Origin: Alphaproteobacteria bacterium casp-alpha6
GTDB taxonomy: Bacteria; Pseudomonadota; Alphaproteobacteria; Rhodobacterales; Rhodobacteraceae
NCBI GenBank assembly: GCA_001510135.1
Contig: LFER01000025.1
Span: 1 to 64,000, forward strand
Direction of reading: 5' to 3'
Length of the DNA: 64,000 nt
Made by a program: the position numbers and the translations under genes. Shown here piece after piece: positions 16,612-27,079 of this stretch. A model generated the notes under the pieces. It saw only the letters and a list, made by a program, of their open reading frames with translations, did no database searches and was not told where the DNA came from. Numbering within the stretch: the first letter of the stretch is position 1; every line of letters starts with the position of its first letter.

Positions 16612-17193
16612 ATGTTATTGCTGATCGATAATTATGACAGCTTCACCTATAACCTCGTGCATTATTTTGGCGAGATTGGGGAAGACGTGGTCGTAAAGCG
16701 AAATGATGAAATCACGCCTCAAGATGCATTTTCGATGAAACCGGATGGGATTGTGCTCTCCCCTGGCCCATGTGACCCAGATCAGGCGGGGATTTGTTTG
16801 GCTTTGATTGAAGCTGTGAAAGACACAAAAACTCCGCTTTTTGGTGTTTGTTTGGGGCATCAGTCAATTGGTCAGGCTTTTGGCGGCCGCGTGATACGCT
16901 GTCATGAAATCGTGCACGGGAAACTTGGTGAAATCCACCATCGTTATGAGGGCGTTTTTTCAGGTTTACCATCACCCTTTGCCGCAACACGATATCATTC
17001 TCTGATCGTCGAACGCGACAGCCTCCCCCCCGACTTGAGGGTTACCGCAGAATTGAGTGACGGCACCATTATGGGCCTGAAACACGCCGTCCTGCCTATT
17101 GAGGGTGTGCAGTTCCATCCAGAATCCATCGCGTCAGAACATGGGCATCAAATGCTTAAGAATTTTACCAAAACGTTGAAAGTAGCGGCATGA
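16612..17193 (+). CDS. trpG: Anthranilate synthase glutamine amidotransferase subunit TrpG
   Basis: TrpG hydrolyses glutamine to give ammonia to TrpE for anthranilate; in many bacteria it also serves aminodeoxychorismate synthesis. The 193-residue protein has the oxyanion strand [12 protein letters not shown], the nucleophile elbow [11 protein letters not shown] and the His/Glu pair in [12 protein letters not shown]. It opens a run trpG-trpD-trpC-moaC-moeA in which each start overlaps the previous stop by 4 nt. trpE is not in the window directly upstream. Confidence 0.96.
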   Translation: MLLLIDNYDSFTYNLVHYFGEIGEDVVVKRNDEITPQDAFSMKPDGIVLSPGPCDPDQAGICLALIEAVKDTKTPLFGVCLGHQSIGQAFGGRVIRCHEIVHGKLGEIHHRYEGVFSGLPSPFAATRYHSLIVERDSLPPDLRVTAELSDGTIMGLKHAVLPIEGVQFHPESIASEHGHQMLKNFTKTLKVAA

Positions 17194-18212
17194 GTGATGC
17201 ATTAAAACCCCTGATTTCCAAAGCTGCCGATATGCCGTTGAGCCGCGCTGAGGCAGAGGACGCTTTTGAAATCCTTTTTGAAGGTGCCGCTACCCCCGCC
17301 CAGATCGGAGGGTTTTTGATGGCGCTGCGCACCCGTGGGGAAACGGTCGATGAATTTGCTGCTGCTGCCTCTGTGATGCGGGCAAAATGCAACCGGGTAA
17401 ACGCTCCCAAAGGGGCCATGGATATTGTGGGGACCGGCGGTGATGGCAAAGGAACACTCAATATTTCAACGGCCTGCGCACTTGTTGTTGCAGGTGCTGG
17501 CGTTGTGGTCGCCAAACATGGCAATCGAAATTTGTCCTCCAAATCGGGCGCTGCGGATGCATTGGGTCAATTAGGCGTTGCCACTATGCTTAAGGCACCT
17601 CAGGTTGAAAGTGTCCTTAACGATGCTGGTATCTGTTTTATGATGGCGCCCATGCATCACCCTGCCATGGCCCATGTTGGACCGGTGCGCGCAGATCTTG
17701 GGTCGCGCACAATTTTTAACATACTTGGCCCACTTACTAATCCCGCAGGGGTAAAACGGCAGTTGACCGGCGCCTACAGTCGTAACCTGATCCGCCCAAT
17801 GGCAGAAACCCTTGGCGCCTTGGGGTCAGAAAAAGCTTGGTTGGTACATGGCGGCGATGGCACAGATGAACTTTCGATCGCTGGGATTAGTTGGGCTGTG
17901 ATGCTCAATGAAGACGGCAGTATAGAAGACAGAGAAATTCATCCAGAAGATTTTGGGCTGCCCGTCCATCCGTTTAACGATCTCTTAGGTGGTGCACCGG
18001 AGGAAAACGCCAAAGCACTTTTTGCGCTTCTTGAGGGGGCGCAATCAGCCTATCGCGACGCCGTGCTGCTCAATGCTGCTGCTGGCCTGATCGTCGCGGG
18101 TAAAACCGACGATAAATCAGAAGCCGTTGACATGGCGCGCGAAAGTATTGACACCGGGGCCGCAAAAGGAAAACTAGAAGCCCTCAAAAAACTCACAACG
18201 GGGCAGGCATGA
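17190..18212 (+). CDS. trpD: Anthranilate phosphoribosyltransferase TrpD
   Basis: TrpD transfers phosphoribose from PRPP to anthranilate. The 340-residue product has the PRPP-binding [13 protein letters not shown] loop, [17 protein letters not shown], and [10 protein letters not shown], all typical. It overlaps trpG and trpC by ATGA at both ends, so the three trp genes are translationally coupled. Confidence 0.96.
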   Translation: MSDALKPLISKAADMPLSRAEAEDAFEILFEGAATPAQIGGFLMALRTRGETVDEFAAAASVMRAKCNRVNAPKGAMDIVGTGGDGKGTLNISTACALVVAGAGVVVAKHGNRNLSSKSGAADALGQLGVATMLKAPQVESVLNDAGICFMMAPMHHPAMAHVGPVRADLGSRTIFNILGPLTNPAGVKRQLTGAYSRNLIRPMAETLGALGSEKAWLVHGGDGTDELSIAGISWAVMLNEDGSIEDREIHPEDFGLPVHPFNDLLGGAPEENAKALFALLEGAQSAYRDAVLLNAAAGLIVAGKTDDKSEAVDMARESIDTGAAKGKLEALKKLTTGQA

Positions 18213-19018
18213 GCGATACAATTCTTGATAAAATCAAAGCTTATAAGCTGGAAGAAATCGCAGCTGACAAAGCCAAGATCCCGCTGAGCAACCAAGAAGC
18301 TGCGGCTTATAATGCCACGCCGCCCAGACGGTTTTACGAAAATCTTTTAAATGCATCAAAAACCGGATACGGGCTGATTGCTGAAATCAAAAAAGCCTCG
18401 CCCTCAAAAGGGCTCATTCGGGCAGATTTTGACCCCGCAACCCACGCAAAAGATTACGAAGCAGGCGGGGCTACATGTTTATCTGTACTCACTGACACAC
18501 CAAGCTTCCAGGGTGCCAAAGAATTTCTGAGCGCTGCACGTGCAGCGACAGCTCTGCCTGCGTTACGTAAGGATTTCATGTATGACACCTATCAAGTCGC
18601 ACAAGCGCGCGCACTCGGGGCGGATTGCATACTCATCATCATGGCCTCCGTTTCGGACGCGCAGGCCGCAGAATTGGAGGACGCCGCGTTTTCTTGGAAC
18701 ATGGATGTTCTGATAGAGGTCCATGACGGCGAAGAACTGGAGCGCGCCTGTGACCTGAAATCCCCGATGATTGGAATAAATAACCGCAACCTTAAAACAT
18801 TTAAAACAACCTTGGAGACGACCAAAACGCTCAGCAGACAGGTTCCCGAAGGGCGCCTGATTGTCTCTGAGTCAGGGCTTAACACGCCGGCTGATCTGGC
18901 AGAAATGGCGGCCTATGGGGCCAGAACATTCTTGATCGGTGAAAGCCTGATGCGCCAGCCCGATCTGACACAAGCAACCCGCGATATCCTTGCAAATCCT
19001 GTCAGAGGAGACGGATGA
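18209..19018 (+). CDS. trpC: Indole-3-glycerol-phosphate synthase TrpC
   Basis: The 269-residue TIM-barrel enzyme closes the indole ring in tryptophan synthesis. It has the catalytic Glu-Lys segment [38 protein letters not shown] and [10 protein letters not shown]. It is monofunctional, with no fused TrpF. The end overlaps moaC by four bases. Confidence 0.96.
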   Translation: MSDTILDKIKAYKLEEIAADKAKIPLSNQEAAAYNATPPRRFYENLLNASKTGYGLIAEIKKASPSKGLIRADFDPATHAKDYEAGGATCLSVLTDTPSFQGAKEFLSAARAATALPALRKDFMYDTYQVAQARALGADCILIIMASVSDAQAAELEDAAFSWNMDVLIEVHDGEELERACDLKSPMIGINNRNLKTFKTTLETTKTLSRQVPEGRLIVSESGLNTPADLAEMAAYGARTFLIGESLMRQPDLTQATRDILANPVRGDG

Positions 19019-19494
19019 TGGCAGAGCTCACTCATTTTGATGCCGCAGGCGCAGCCCATATGGTGGATGTCTCCGAAAAACCCCATACAAACCGCGTCGC
19101 AACTGCGGGTGCGTGGATTAAGATGACACAGCAAACGTTTGATATCATTTCCAAAGGTACTGCAAAAAAGGGGGATGTTCTGGGCGTTGCGAGACTTGCG
19201 GGGATTATGGGCGCAAAACGCACACCTGATCTTATCCCGCTTTGCCATCCTCTGGCAATTTCCAAAGTCACTCTAGAATTGACACCTGATCCAGGCCTTC
19301 CCGGAATTCAAATACGGGCGAGTGTTAAAACCACAGGACAAACAGGCGTGGAAATGGAAGCCCTGACGGCAGCCAGCATAGCGGCACTGACCGTCTTTGA
19401 CATGGTCAAAGCGGTAGATAAATCTATGGAAATTGGCGGTCTTCGGGTTCTTTTGAAGGACGGTGGAAAATCCGGCCGCTATGAAGCTTCATGA
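19015..19494 (+). CDS. moaC: Cyclic pyranopterin monophosphate synthase MoaC
   Basis: MoaC completes the first intermediate of molybdenum cofactor synthesis after MoaA. The 159-residue product has [29 protein letters not shown] and the catalytic Lys region [10 protein letters not shown]. Two adjacent ATGs (19015, 19018) are possible; the first overlaps the trpC stop. Coupling of trpC to moaC-moeA is the usual arrangement in Rhodobacterales. Confidence 0.96.
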   Translation: MMAELTHFDAAGAAHMVDVSEKPHTNRVATAGAWIKMTQQTFDIISKGTAKKGDVLGVARLAGIMGAKRTPDLIPLCHPLAISKVTLELTPDPGLPGIQIRASVKTTGQTGVEMEALTAASIAALTVFDMVKAVDKSMEIGGLRVLLKDGGKSGRYEAS

Positions 19495-20663
19495 TTTCCG
19501 TCAAAGAGGCCCAGGAGCATCTATTTAACCTTGCCACCCCCATGGGCACTGAAAGCGTTCCGCTGGAGCAGGCCAATGGTCGAGTGCTGGGCCATGACGT
19601 GATTGCTCAGCGGGATCAGCCCCCTTTTTCGAGTTCAGCAATGGATGGTTATGCCATTGCAAACGAAAGCGTCTCAGCTGGGGATATGTTTCATGTGATC
19701 GGAGAAGCCGCGGCTGGGCATCGATTTCAGGGATCGCTCTCAACGGGCCAAGCTGTGCGAATTTTTACAGGCGCGCCTGTGCCCGAAGGAACCACCCGTA
19801 TCCTCATTCAGGAAGATGTTGAACGTCTTGGTGACAAGATTGCCCTCTGTGAAGGTGCGGATTCAGCACTCTATATCAGGCCGTCAGGGGGTGATTTTAT
19901 GGCGGGCCACGTTGTCCACGCTGGCACAGTTTTACACCCCTCTCAGATCGCGCTACTGGCGGCGATGAATACACCCATGGTCGATGTCGTGAAAAAACCT
20001 GTGGTCGCGCTCATCTCGACGGGCGATGAGCTTGTCTTGCCAGGTGAGACGCCTCAAAGCGATCAAATCGTCGCGTCAAACGCCTATGGCCTCGCCGCCC
20101 TTCTGAAAGATAGTGGTGCCGAGACGCGGGTCCTGCCGATTGCAAGGGATACTTTGGCTTCGCTCAGGTCTGTTTTTGATTTGGCCAAGGATGCGGATTT
20201 GATCATCACGATTGGAGGAGCCTCTGTGGGCGATCATGACCTCGTGGCGGAAGCGAGCGCAAATATGGGTATGGAGCAGAGTTTTTACAAAGTGGCCATG
20301 CGGCCGGGAAAACCTCTTATGGCCGGCAGGTTCAACAACCACGCGATGGTTGGACTTCCTGGAAACCCTGTGTCTGCCATGGTCTGCGGACATGTCTTTC
20401 TCGTGCCCATGATCAAAAAGATGTTAGGGCTCTCACATGTTCTGCCGGAAACATTTGAAACCACGTTACTTAACGATATCCCTGAAAACGGCCCACGCAC
20501 CCATTATTGCCGCGCAATTTTAAGCCCAAAGGGTCTTTTCGTCGCAGAGCGGCAAGACAGCTCTTTGCTCACGATACTCGCAAGTGCAAACGCACTCGCC
20601 ATTCGCGAACCAAACGCGTCTTCTGCCAAGGCTGGGGAGCGGATAAAATACATCCCGCTCTGA
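19491..20663 (+). CDS. moeA: Molybdopterin molybdenumtransferase MoeA
   Basis: MoeA inserts molybdate into adenylylated molybdopterin. The 390-residue protein has [10 protein letters not shown] at the N-terminal active site, IRPSGGDFM, the MPT-binding STGDELV strand, [11 protein letters not shown] and [11 protein letters not shown]. It is the last gene of the coupled trpG-moeA run. The lexA promoter follows about 20 bp after its stop. Confidence 0.96.
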   Translation: MISVKEAQEHLFNLATPMGTESVPLEQANGRVLGHDVIAQRDQPPFSSSAMDGYAIANESVSAGDMFHVIGEAAAGHRFQGSLSTGQAVRIFTGAPVPEGTTRILIQEDVERLGDKIALCEGADSALYIRPSGGDFMAGHVVHAGTVLHPSQIALLAAMNTPMVDVVKKPVVALISTGDELVLPGETPQSDQIVASNAYGLAALLKDSGAETRVLPIARDTLASLRSVFDLAKDADLIITIGGASVGDHDLVAEASANMGMEQSFYKVAMRPGKPLMAGRFNNHAMVGLPGNPVSAMVCGHVFLVPMIKKMLGLSHVLPETFETTLLNDIPENGPRTHYCRAILSPKGLFVAERQDSSLLTILASANALAIREPNASSAKAGERIKYIPL

Positions 20664-20680
20664 TTTGGCCTGTAAAAAAG

Positions 20681-20709
20681 TTGACACAAAACGAGAACAT
20701 CTATAGAAC
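20681..20709 (+). promoter_or_regulatory. lexA promoter with alphaproteobacterial SOS box
   Basis: A TTGACA -35 element lies at 20681-20686. The sequence GAAC-ATCTATA-GAAC at 20695-20709 is an exact GAAC-N7-GAAC match to the alphaproteobacterial LexA site. It covers the likely -10 region (about 20702-20709), so LexA would shut off its own promoter. The box starts 45 bp upstream of the lexA ATG, and a strong AAGGAGGTGAGC precedes that ATG. Confidence 0.9.
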
Positions 20710-20739
20710 AAAATAAAAAATGTTCTAAGGAGGTGAGCG

Positions 20740-21435
20740 ATGCTAACCCGTAAACAATTGGATTTGTTGGCATTTATCAACAAACGTATGCAGAAAGACG
20801 GCATTCCACCGTCTTTTGATGAAATGAAAGAGGCGCTGGATTTACGGTCAAAGTCAGGTATCCACCGTCTTATCACCGCATTAGAAGAACGCGGATTTAT
20901 CCGCCGCCTTGCCCATCGGGCCCGCGCGATTGAAGTGGTGAAACTGCCCGAAACTTTGGGTGGAGAGGCTACAGGCTTTACCCCACAGGTCATCATTGGT
21001 GGAAAACCGGACCCTCGCCCGCCGGCTGCAACCCCGATAGAGGCGATCCATGCGATGGAGCTTCCTGTCATGGGGCGGATCGCTGCCGGAGTGCCAATTG
21101 AAGCAATTTCGGAGGTTTCCCATAATGTCGCCGTGCCCGGGCAAATGTTGCGCGGCGGGGGCGAACATTACGCGCTCGAAGTGAAGGGCGACTCAATGAT
21201 GGAGGCCGGCATCAATGATGGGGATGTCGTTGTGATCCGCGAAACGCGCACTGCAACGAATGGCGACATTGTTGTTGCACTCGTAGAAGATAACGAAGCA
21301 ACCCTGAAGCGGTTTTTTCATCGTGGTGATGTGATCGCGCTAGAGGCTGCAAACCCAGCCTATGAAACAAGGGTCCTGCCTCAAGAAAAGGTCAAGGTGC
21401 AGGGCCGTCTTGTCGGGCTGATCCGGACCTACTGA
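20740..21435 (+). CDS. lexA: SOS repressor LexA
   Basis: The 231-residue LexA has an N-terminal winged helix ([16 protein letters not shown]), a linker of medium length, and a C-terminal peptidase. The self-cleavage Ala-Gly bond lies in GRIAAGVPI, the catalytic Ser in KGDSMMEAG and the Lys in EATLKRF. On DNA damage RecA filaments stimulate cleavage and SOS genes are released. An SOS box in its promoter shows autoregulation. It is convergent with comEC, and their 3' ends overlap by a few bases. Confidence 0.97.
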   Translation: MLTRKQLDLLAFINKRMQKDGIPPSFDEMKEALDLRSKSGIHRLITALEERGFIRRLAHRARAIEVVKLPETLGGEATGFTPQVIIGGKPDPRPPAATPIEAIHAMELPVMGRIAAGVPIEAISEVSHNVAVPGQMLRGGGEHYALEVKGDSMMEAGINDGDVVVIRETRTATNGDIVVALVEDNEATLKRFFHRGDVIALEAANPAYETRVLPQEKVKVQGRLVGLIRTY

Positions 21436-23467
21436 GAATTCTTGTATCGCCCCGATTTTCGGGGCGTCCAAAACCTCTTTATGGTTGGTGGTGTCGCATG
21501 TGCAATGCGGCTGATCCGCCCGTCCTCACCAAACCAAATCGCTGTCGCACCATGTGCGCTCAGGTAGGCTTTGTCAAAAATAATGCAATCTCCGGAAATC
21601 ACGTGGCGAAGTCGTGTAATGTGAATTTCCTCTTGTGTGCAGTACACTGGTCCACCGTGGGTTTTTTTGACCAATGGCGTTTCACAGTTATATTGCCTGA
21701 CTGCCACAATCCGAATGCCTCATCGCGGTTGAGAAGCAAGCCATCGTTTTGGCCCCAGACCTCGGCAATAAAACTTGCCCCCCTTTCTTTGCTTAACGCA
21801 CGTCCCTCTTTGGTCAGTATGCCCACTAGGGCTGCATCTTGGTCAATCAAAAGTGCGGGGCGTTGCGTTGTAGACCAACCTATCAAAACACAACAAATTC
21901 CTACCAAAGACACCCACTTAAACCTTCCACGCCAAACAAAAAGGACCAGAACAGAGAGGCTTAGTACTGGCAGGACCCATGGTTGAGGTGTCACAATTTC
22001 TGACGTGGCATTGGAGAAACCAGAAAAATAGAGCGCGACTTTTGCGATCCATTCCAATCCAAGGCGCACCCCAAAAAGCCCAAACGCCTCTAACCCGAAG
22101 GGCATAAGAACAAAGCTTAACACCGCACAGGGCATAACCAGTATCCCCATCAAAGGCACACTCAGCATATTTGCCGGAAGGCTGACATGGGAAAAGAGGT
22201 TGAAGTGATAGGCCGCATAAGGGGCTGTCGCAATCCCGGCCACAAAAGATGATAAAAAAACGCCCAAACCCCAATTGACCACCTTGCGCCTGCTTTGAAA
22301 TGCTGAGTCCTTCCACCATAGAAAAGCCACGACAAGCGCGGTGGTTGCTGCAAATGACATTTGAAAACCGGGGCTGAATAATGCTTCTGGACGCAACAGC
22401 AATAAAATGGCCGCTGCAAGAGCTACAGAACGGAGGCTGATGGCACGCCTGTCAAACAAAACTGCGACCAACATAACGGCCACCATTACAAAAGCACGCT
22501 GTGTCGATATGCTCCCCCCAGAAAGCCCAAGATAGACCGCAGCCGTACAAAGTGCGACAAAGGCCGCTATCTTTTTGGCATAAAGACGCGTAAAAAATAC
22601 AGGAAGGAGAAGGCAGATGGTACGCGCGGCCAGCAGAATCACAGAAACCAACAATCCCATATGCAAGCCGGATATTGCAAGGAGATGGGCAAGATTGGTG
22701 CGTCTGAGATCCTTTACCAAACTGGGCTGCAGCCCCGAACGATCTCCGGTCATAATGGCAGCTGCAAATCCCGCCACAGGCTGAGACAGCTCTGCTTCGA
22801 TCCGTGAAGACAGGGTTCCGCGCAATTTTGCAAACCAAAGCGGCAACGGCGTTATGTCAGAATTCTGAAGTTCTACGGCTTTTCGGGTATATCCGACACC
22901 ACCAAGCCCCTGAAAATAGGCGTGACGGCGGAAATCAAATCCGCCGGGTTCCGCAGGACTCTGAGGAGGTACCACCGATCCCTTGGTGAGGAGCTTATCG
23001 CCAATACTCGGTTCCCGTTCTGGGGGAGGACCATGCAGCGAAAGCCGGATACGCGCAGGCGTTCTCGGCTTTGAAATTTTGCCAAGCTGCACCTGATCCA
23101 GTGTGATGCGCAAGGCGCCTGATGCTGATCGATCAATACCGATCACACGTCCTTCAATTTCTCCATAATAGCGGTAGCCCAAGGTGGGAGCATGCACCAT
23201 ATGTGTGCGCAGCCCTGCAACAACAAATCGCGCAAAGATCAGTGCAACTGCCCAAATTATGCTTCTCACGACTGTATCAAAGAACAGCCCCACCGCCCAA
23301 AGTCCCATACCCAAAACAGCACAGAACGTTAAACTAAAGATCGACGGCTCAAAGGAGAGCGAAAAGAAAATACCTATCCCCGCCGCTATGAAAACAGGGA
23401 TCCAGTAAAACAACGCATCGCGTTGCAATAACATTTCTTGGGCAAATGACAGCCATATGCGAAGCAT
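21429..23467 (-). CDS. comEC: Competence protein ComEC/Rec2, C-terminal frame change
   Basis: ComEC forms the inner-membrane channel for DNA uptake. The N-terminal two thirds hold an OB-like DUF4131 region, then the Competence domain with multiple spans ([34 protein letters not shown]). The upstream frame ends at 21599 with an unnatural tail ([16 protein letters not shown]). The typical ComEC C-terminus ([25 protein letters not shown]) continues in the -1 frame to a TAG at 21429. The switch point is an A7 run at 21662-21668 (TCA AAA AAA), which has the form of a slippery heptamer. Either this is a frameshift mutation or error, or the full protein (about 679 residues) is made by slippage. It is divergent from gltX. 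Confidence 0.85.
21448..21466. terminator. Hairpin at the lexA/comEC junction
   Basis: CGCCCCGA and TCGGGGCG form a perfect 8-bp stem around TTT, 13 bp after the lexA stop. It could end lexA transcripts. The following T-tract is weak, and the hairpin lies inside the last codons of frame-corrected comEC. Confidence 0.5.
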
Positions 23468-23542
23468 GCTTGTCCTTACGGTTCTGCCCAGTTAGACAAG
23501 CGCCAACGTAAGGACGAACAGTTACCGAAAGGTTAATTTAAA

Positions 23543-24952
23543 ATGAGCGAGATTGTGACGCGCATTGCGCCCTCTCCGACGGGTTATATGCATATTGGAA
23601 CAGCACGCACTGCGCTTTTTAACTGGCTCTATGCCAGAGGACGTGGTGGAAAGTTCCTTTTGCGCATTGAAGACACGGATAAGGCCCGCTCTACGCCCGA
23701 AGCCACCGAAGCAATATTCAAGGGAATGCAATGGCTTGGCCTTGATTTTGATGGTGATCCCGTCCATCAAGGCCAAAGAGCCCAACGGCATGCAGAAGTC
23801 GCTCATGAATTACTGCATGCAGGTAAGGCCTATAAGTGTTTTGCTACGCAAGAAGAAATCGCCGCATTTCGCGAAACCGCACGCAACGAAGGCCATTCCA
23901 CCCTATTTCAAAGCCCTTGGCGGGATGTGGATGAGAAAGATCATCCTGACGCCCCTTTTGTGATCCGGATAAAATCCCCTCAAAGCGGGGAGACTGTTAT
24001 CAACGATCAGGTGCAGGGCAATGTCACTATCCGCAACGATCAGTTGGATGATATGATCCTGCTGCGCTCCGATGGGACACCTGTTTATATGCTGGCGGTT
24101 GTGGTCGATGATTTTGATATGGGCATCACCCATGTTATTCGCGGTGACGATCATCTGAACAATGCCGCGCGACAAATGCTGATTTACAACGCGATGAATT
24201 GGCCCCTGCCCGTTTATGCTCACGTCCCGCTGATTTTCGGAGAAGACGGAAAGAAACTGTCCAAACGCCATGGCGCCACAGGTGTCGAAGATTACCAAAA
24301 GATGGGATACCCCGCCTCTGGCATGAGAAACTATCTGGCCCGTCTGGGATGGAGCCATGGGGATGCTGAATTCTTCACTGATAAGGACGCGCAAAACTGG
24401 TTTGACCTCGGCGGCATTGGCAAATCGCCTGCGCGCTTTGATTTCAAAAAACTGCAAAACCTTTGCGGTCAGCATATCGCTTCCACAGAAGATGCTGCGC
24501 TGCTGCAAGACATTATCGAATTTTGTGAAATTTCAGAAATGCCATTTTCTAAAGAGGATTTGGAAACAAAACTGGCCCCCGCGCTCTACTGTGTAAAGGA
24601 CCGTGCAAAAACCTATCCGGAACTCTTTGATAAAGCGCACTTTTGCCTTACATCCCGTCCGATTTCAGCAGATGAAAAAGCCATCAAATCCCTAACGCCT
24701 GACGCAATCTTGATGTTCAAATCATTGACGCCGCAATTGCAAAATGCTAACTGGTCTCGAGAGACTTTGGAGTTAATTTGCACGAAAGTCACAGACGCCT
24801 TTGGCACCAATTTCGGCAAACTCGCGGGCCCGCTGAGGGCCGCACTGGCAGGAAGAACGGTGACGCCAAGCGTGTTTGACATGATGTTGGTTTTAGGCAA
24901 GGAAGAGACGGTCGCTCGGCTCATGGACGCACAACAGCGTGCAGGTGCATAG
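23543..24952 (+). CDS. gltX: Glutamate-tRNA ligase
   Basis: A 469-residue class I aminoacyl-tRNA synthetase charging tRNA-Glu (nondiscriminating forms also charge tRNA-Gln). It starts [28 protein letters not shown] with the HIGH-type motif MHIG, and has KLSKRHG as the KMSKS-type loop. The C-terminal anticodon-binding region is complete. The comEC-gltX-gltA order is common in Rhodobacterales. AAAGG lies about 12 nt before the ATG. Confidence 0.95.
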   Translation: MSEIVTRIAPSPTGYMHIGTARTALFNWLYARGRGGKFLLRIEDTDKARSTPEATEAIFKGMQWLGLDFDGDPVHQGQRAQRHAEVAHELLHAGKAYKCFATQEEIAAFRETARNEGHSTLFQSPWRDVDEKDHPDAPFVIRIKSPQSGETVINDQVQGNVTIRNDQLDDMILLRSDGTPVYMLAVVVDDFDMGITHVIRGDDHLNNAARQMLIYNAMNWPLPVYAHVPLIFGEDGKKLSKRHGATGVEDYQKMGYPASGMRNYLARLGWSHGDAEFFTDKDAQNWFDLGGIGKSPARFDFKKLQNLCGQHIASTEDAALLQDIIEFCEISEMPFSKEDLETKLAPALYCVKDRAKTYPELFDKAHFCLTSRPISADEKAIKSLTPDAILMFKSLTPQLQNANWSRETLELICTKVTDAFGTNFGKLAGPLRAALAGRTVTPSVFDMMLVLGKEETVARLMDAQQRAGA

Positions 24953-25037
24953 ACTTGGCTGTGATCAGGTTGAAATTGAAAAATATGCAAACGAGTTTTG
25001 GCCGCTAGCGCCATGCGAAAAGCAAAAAGGGAATATT

Positions 25038-26333
25038 ATGGCTGACGAAAAAAAAGTCGCAACATTAAGCCTTGATGGAAAGGAATATCATCTTCCTGTG
25101 CTCTCACCCACCGCAGGGCCGGATGTGGTGGACATTCGCAAACTCTATGCAGACGCGGGTGTTTTTACCTATGATCCGGGATTTACCTCAACAGCCAGCT
25201 GCGACAGCGAAATAACATATATCGACGGCAATAAAGGAGAACTTTTGCATCGCGGGTACCCGATCGATCAATTGGCTGAAAAATCTCATTACCTCGAAGT
25301 TTGCTATCTTTTACTTTACAAAGATCTTCCGACACCTGCTCAGCTTGAAGATTTCGAAAGTCGCGTCACAAATCATACAATGATCCACGAACAAATGATG
25401 TATCTGTTCCGTGGCTTCCGTCGCGATGCGCATCCGATGGCGATTATGACCGGTGTGGTTGGGGCTATGTCTGCGTTTTATCACGACAGTATCGACATAA
25501 ATGATCCTTGGCAGCGCGAAGTTGCTTCTATCCGTATGATTGCAAAAATGCCAACCATCGCCGCGCATGCCTATAAATACACAGTCGGCCAGCCCTTTGT
25601 CTATCCACGTAATGACCTTGATTACGCGTCAAATTTCCTGCGCATGTGTTTTGCCGTTCCGGCAGAGGATTATGAGGTAAATCCCATCCTCAGCCGTGCC
25701 ATGGACCGTATCTTCACACTGCACGCCGATCACGAACAAAACGCTTCCACCTCAACGGTGCGGCTTGCCTCAAGTTCAGGCGCAAATCCATTTGCCTGTA
25801 TCGCGGCGGGGATTGCCTGTCTTTGGGGACCGGCACATGGGGGCGCAAACCAAGCCTGCCTTGAAATGTTGCGCAAAATCGGCACCACCGACCGCATCCC
25901 CGAATTTATCGAACGGGCAAAGGATAAAAATGATCCCTTCCGTCTCATGGGATTTGGACACCGTGTTTACAAAAACATAGACCCGCGCGCGACGGTTTTG
26001 AAAAAATCTGCGGACGAAGTGCTCGACCTTTTGGGGATCGACAACAACCCGCTGCTCCAAGTCGCCAAAGAGCTTGAAACAATGGCGCTCAATGATCCCT
26101 ATTTCATTGAGAAAAAGCTGTTTCCCAACGTCGATTTCTATTCCGGTATTATCCTAGAGGCGATGGGCTTCCCCACCTCAATGTTCACGCCGATCTTTGC
26201 CGTGAGCCGCACCATCGGCTGGATTTCCCAATGGAAAGAAATGATCGCCGATCCGCAAATGAAAATCGGGCGCCCGCGCCAGCTTTACCTTGGATCCACC
26301 GCACGCGACTACGTGGACATCGAAGACCGCTAA
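25038..26333 (+). CDS. gltA: Type II citrate synthase
   Basis: Citrate synthase condenses oxaloacetate and acetyl-CoA at entry to the TCA cycle. The 431-residue product from ATG at 25038 ([10 protein letters not shown]) has the active-site residues in [25 protein letters not shown] and [19 protein letters not shown] directly before this ATG decides it over an in-frame start at 24939 inside gltX. The length is that of the hexameric, Gram-negative type. Confidence 0.96.
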   Translation: MADEKKVATLSLDGKEYHLPVLSPTAGPDVVDIRKLYADAGVFTYDPGFTSTASCDSEITYIDGNKGELLHRGYPIDQLAEKSHYLEVCYLLLYKDLPTPAQLEDFESRVTNHTMIHEQMMYLFRGFRRDAHPMAIMTGVVGAMSAFYHDSIDINDPWQREVASIRMIAKMPTIAAHAYKYTVGQPFVYPRNDLDYASNFLRMCFAVPAEDYEVNPILSRAMDRIFTLHADHEQNASTSTVRLASSSGANPFACIAAGIACLWGPAHGGANQACLEMLRKIGTTDRIPEFIERAKDKNDPFRLMGFGHRVYKNIDPRATVLKKSADEVLDLLGIDNNPLLQVAKELETMALNDPYFIEKKLFPNVDFYSGIILEAMGFPTSMFTPIFAVSRTIGWISQWKEMIADPQMKIGRPRQLYLGSTARDYVDIEDR

Positions 26334-26415
26334 GGCCTGCCGTCTAATCTCTTTGCACAATTTCCACCCCGTGCTAAGCTTTCCCTATTGATTAAAGCAA
26401 TATGGATGCGCGGGT

Positions 26416-27000
26416 ATGGGTGATGAACATACGTCAGACAAAAGACCATTCTATAGAAAATTGGAACAAGAACCAACTGTGGTCTGCTGGGATCAAAACC
26501 AACTCGCGTCAATGACGCTTCATGCACCAAACGATAACGATCCAGCCCATTTCAAAGAAACAGACGTCTTCATCGAAACCTTTTTTGACGAAATAATCCA
26601 CCAATACACGTCAGAGGTGCTGACGTCCCTGCCAGAACGCTATGAACATAAACGCATCCCCCTTAGGGTCCGTTGCGCTGAATTAAAGCTGCAACTCAAC
26701 AATTGTACGCTAAAGCGCGATACAGCGCTCACTCAAAACTTGGGTGAGGGCTATCAAGTCAGACAAACACGGACAAAACTGCGCAATATCGCCCAAAGTG
26801 AAAACCACCAAACTGAAAAAAGCCTAGAGGCAAGTGGGGGAATAAATGCTGGTAAGTTTTTTAACTTCGCTCTGTCTGGCTTGTTTAAACAAACAGATGC
26901 CAAAGAAAAAAGCCAAAACGCCAGCGAAGAAGTGTCTTTGGAAATCATAAACACCAACGGCCCCATGGTGATTGAACCCCAAGGCAAAAGCGGCTTTTGA
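26416..27000 (+). CDS. Uncharacterised protein, 5' piece of an interrupted LRR gene
   Basis: A 194-codon reading frame ending at TGA 26998-27000. I recognise no domain; it is hydrophilic with a Lys/Asn-rich C-terminal part and no signal peptide. After the stop the same frame stays open and protein-like (GSEAWGDPSSTFDDDALSG) up to a C8 run at 27093-27100, beyond which the reading continues in the next frame as the 3' piece. A TGG-to-TGA change would explain the stop. The most likely reading is that one gene of about 611 codons (26416-28252) was broken by a nonsense change and a one-base insertion. The start ATG at 26416 follows gltA by 82 bp. Confidence 0.55.
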   Translation: MGDEHTSDKRPFYRKLEQEPTVVCWDQNQLASMTLHAPNDNDPAHFKETDVFIETFFDEIIHQYTSEVLTSLPERYEHKRIPLRVRCAELKLQLNNCTLKRDTALTQNLGEGYQVRQTRTKLRNIAQSENHQTEKSLEASGGINAGKFFNFALSGLFKQTDAKEKSQNASEEVSLEIINTNGPMVIEPQGKSGF

Positions 27001-27079
27001 ATCGGATCTGAGGCATGGGGCGATCCCAGCTCAACTTTTGACGACGACGCGCTTTCAGGTGCATATCCCAAACTGAACA

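Noticed and set aside
23516-23530. SOS-like GAAC-N7-GAAA between comEC and gltX
   Set aside because: The second half-site is mismatched and lies right at the gltX ribosome binding region; a chance match is likely.
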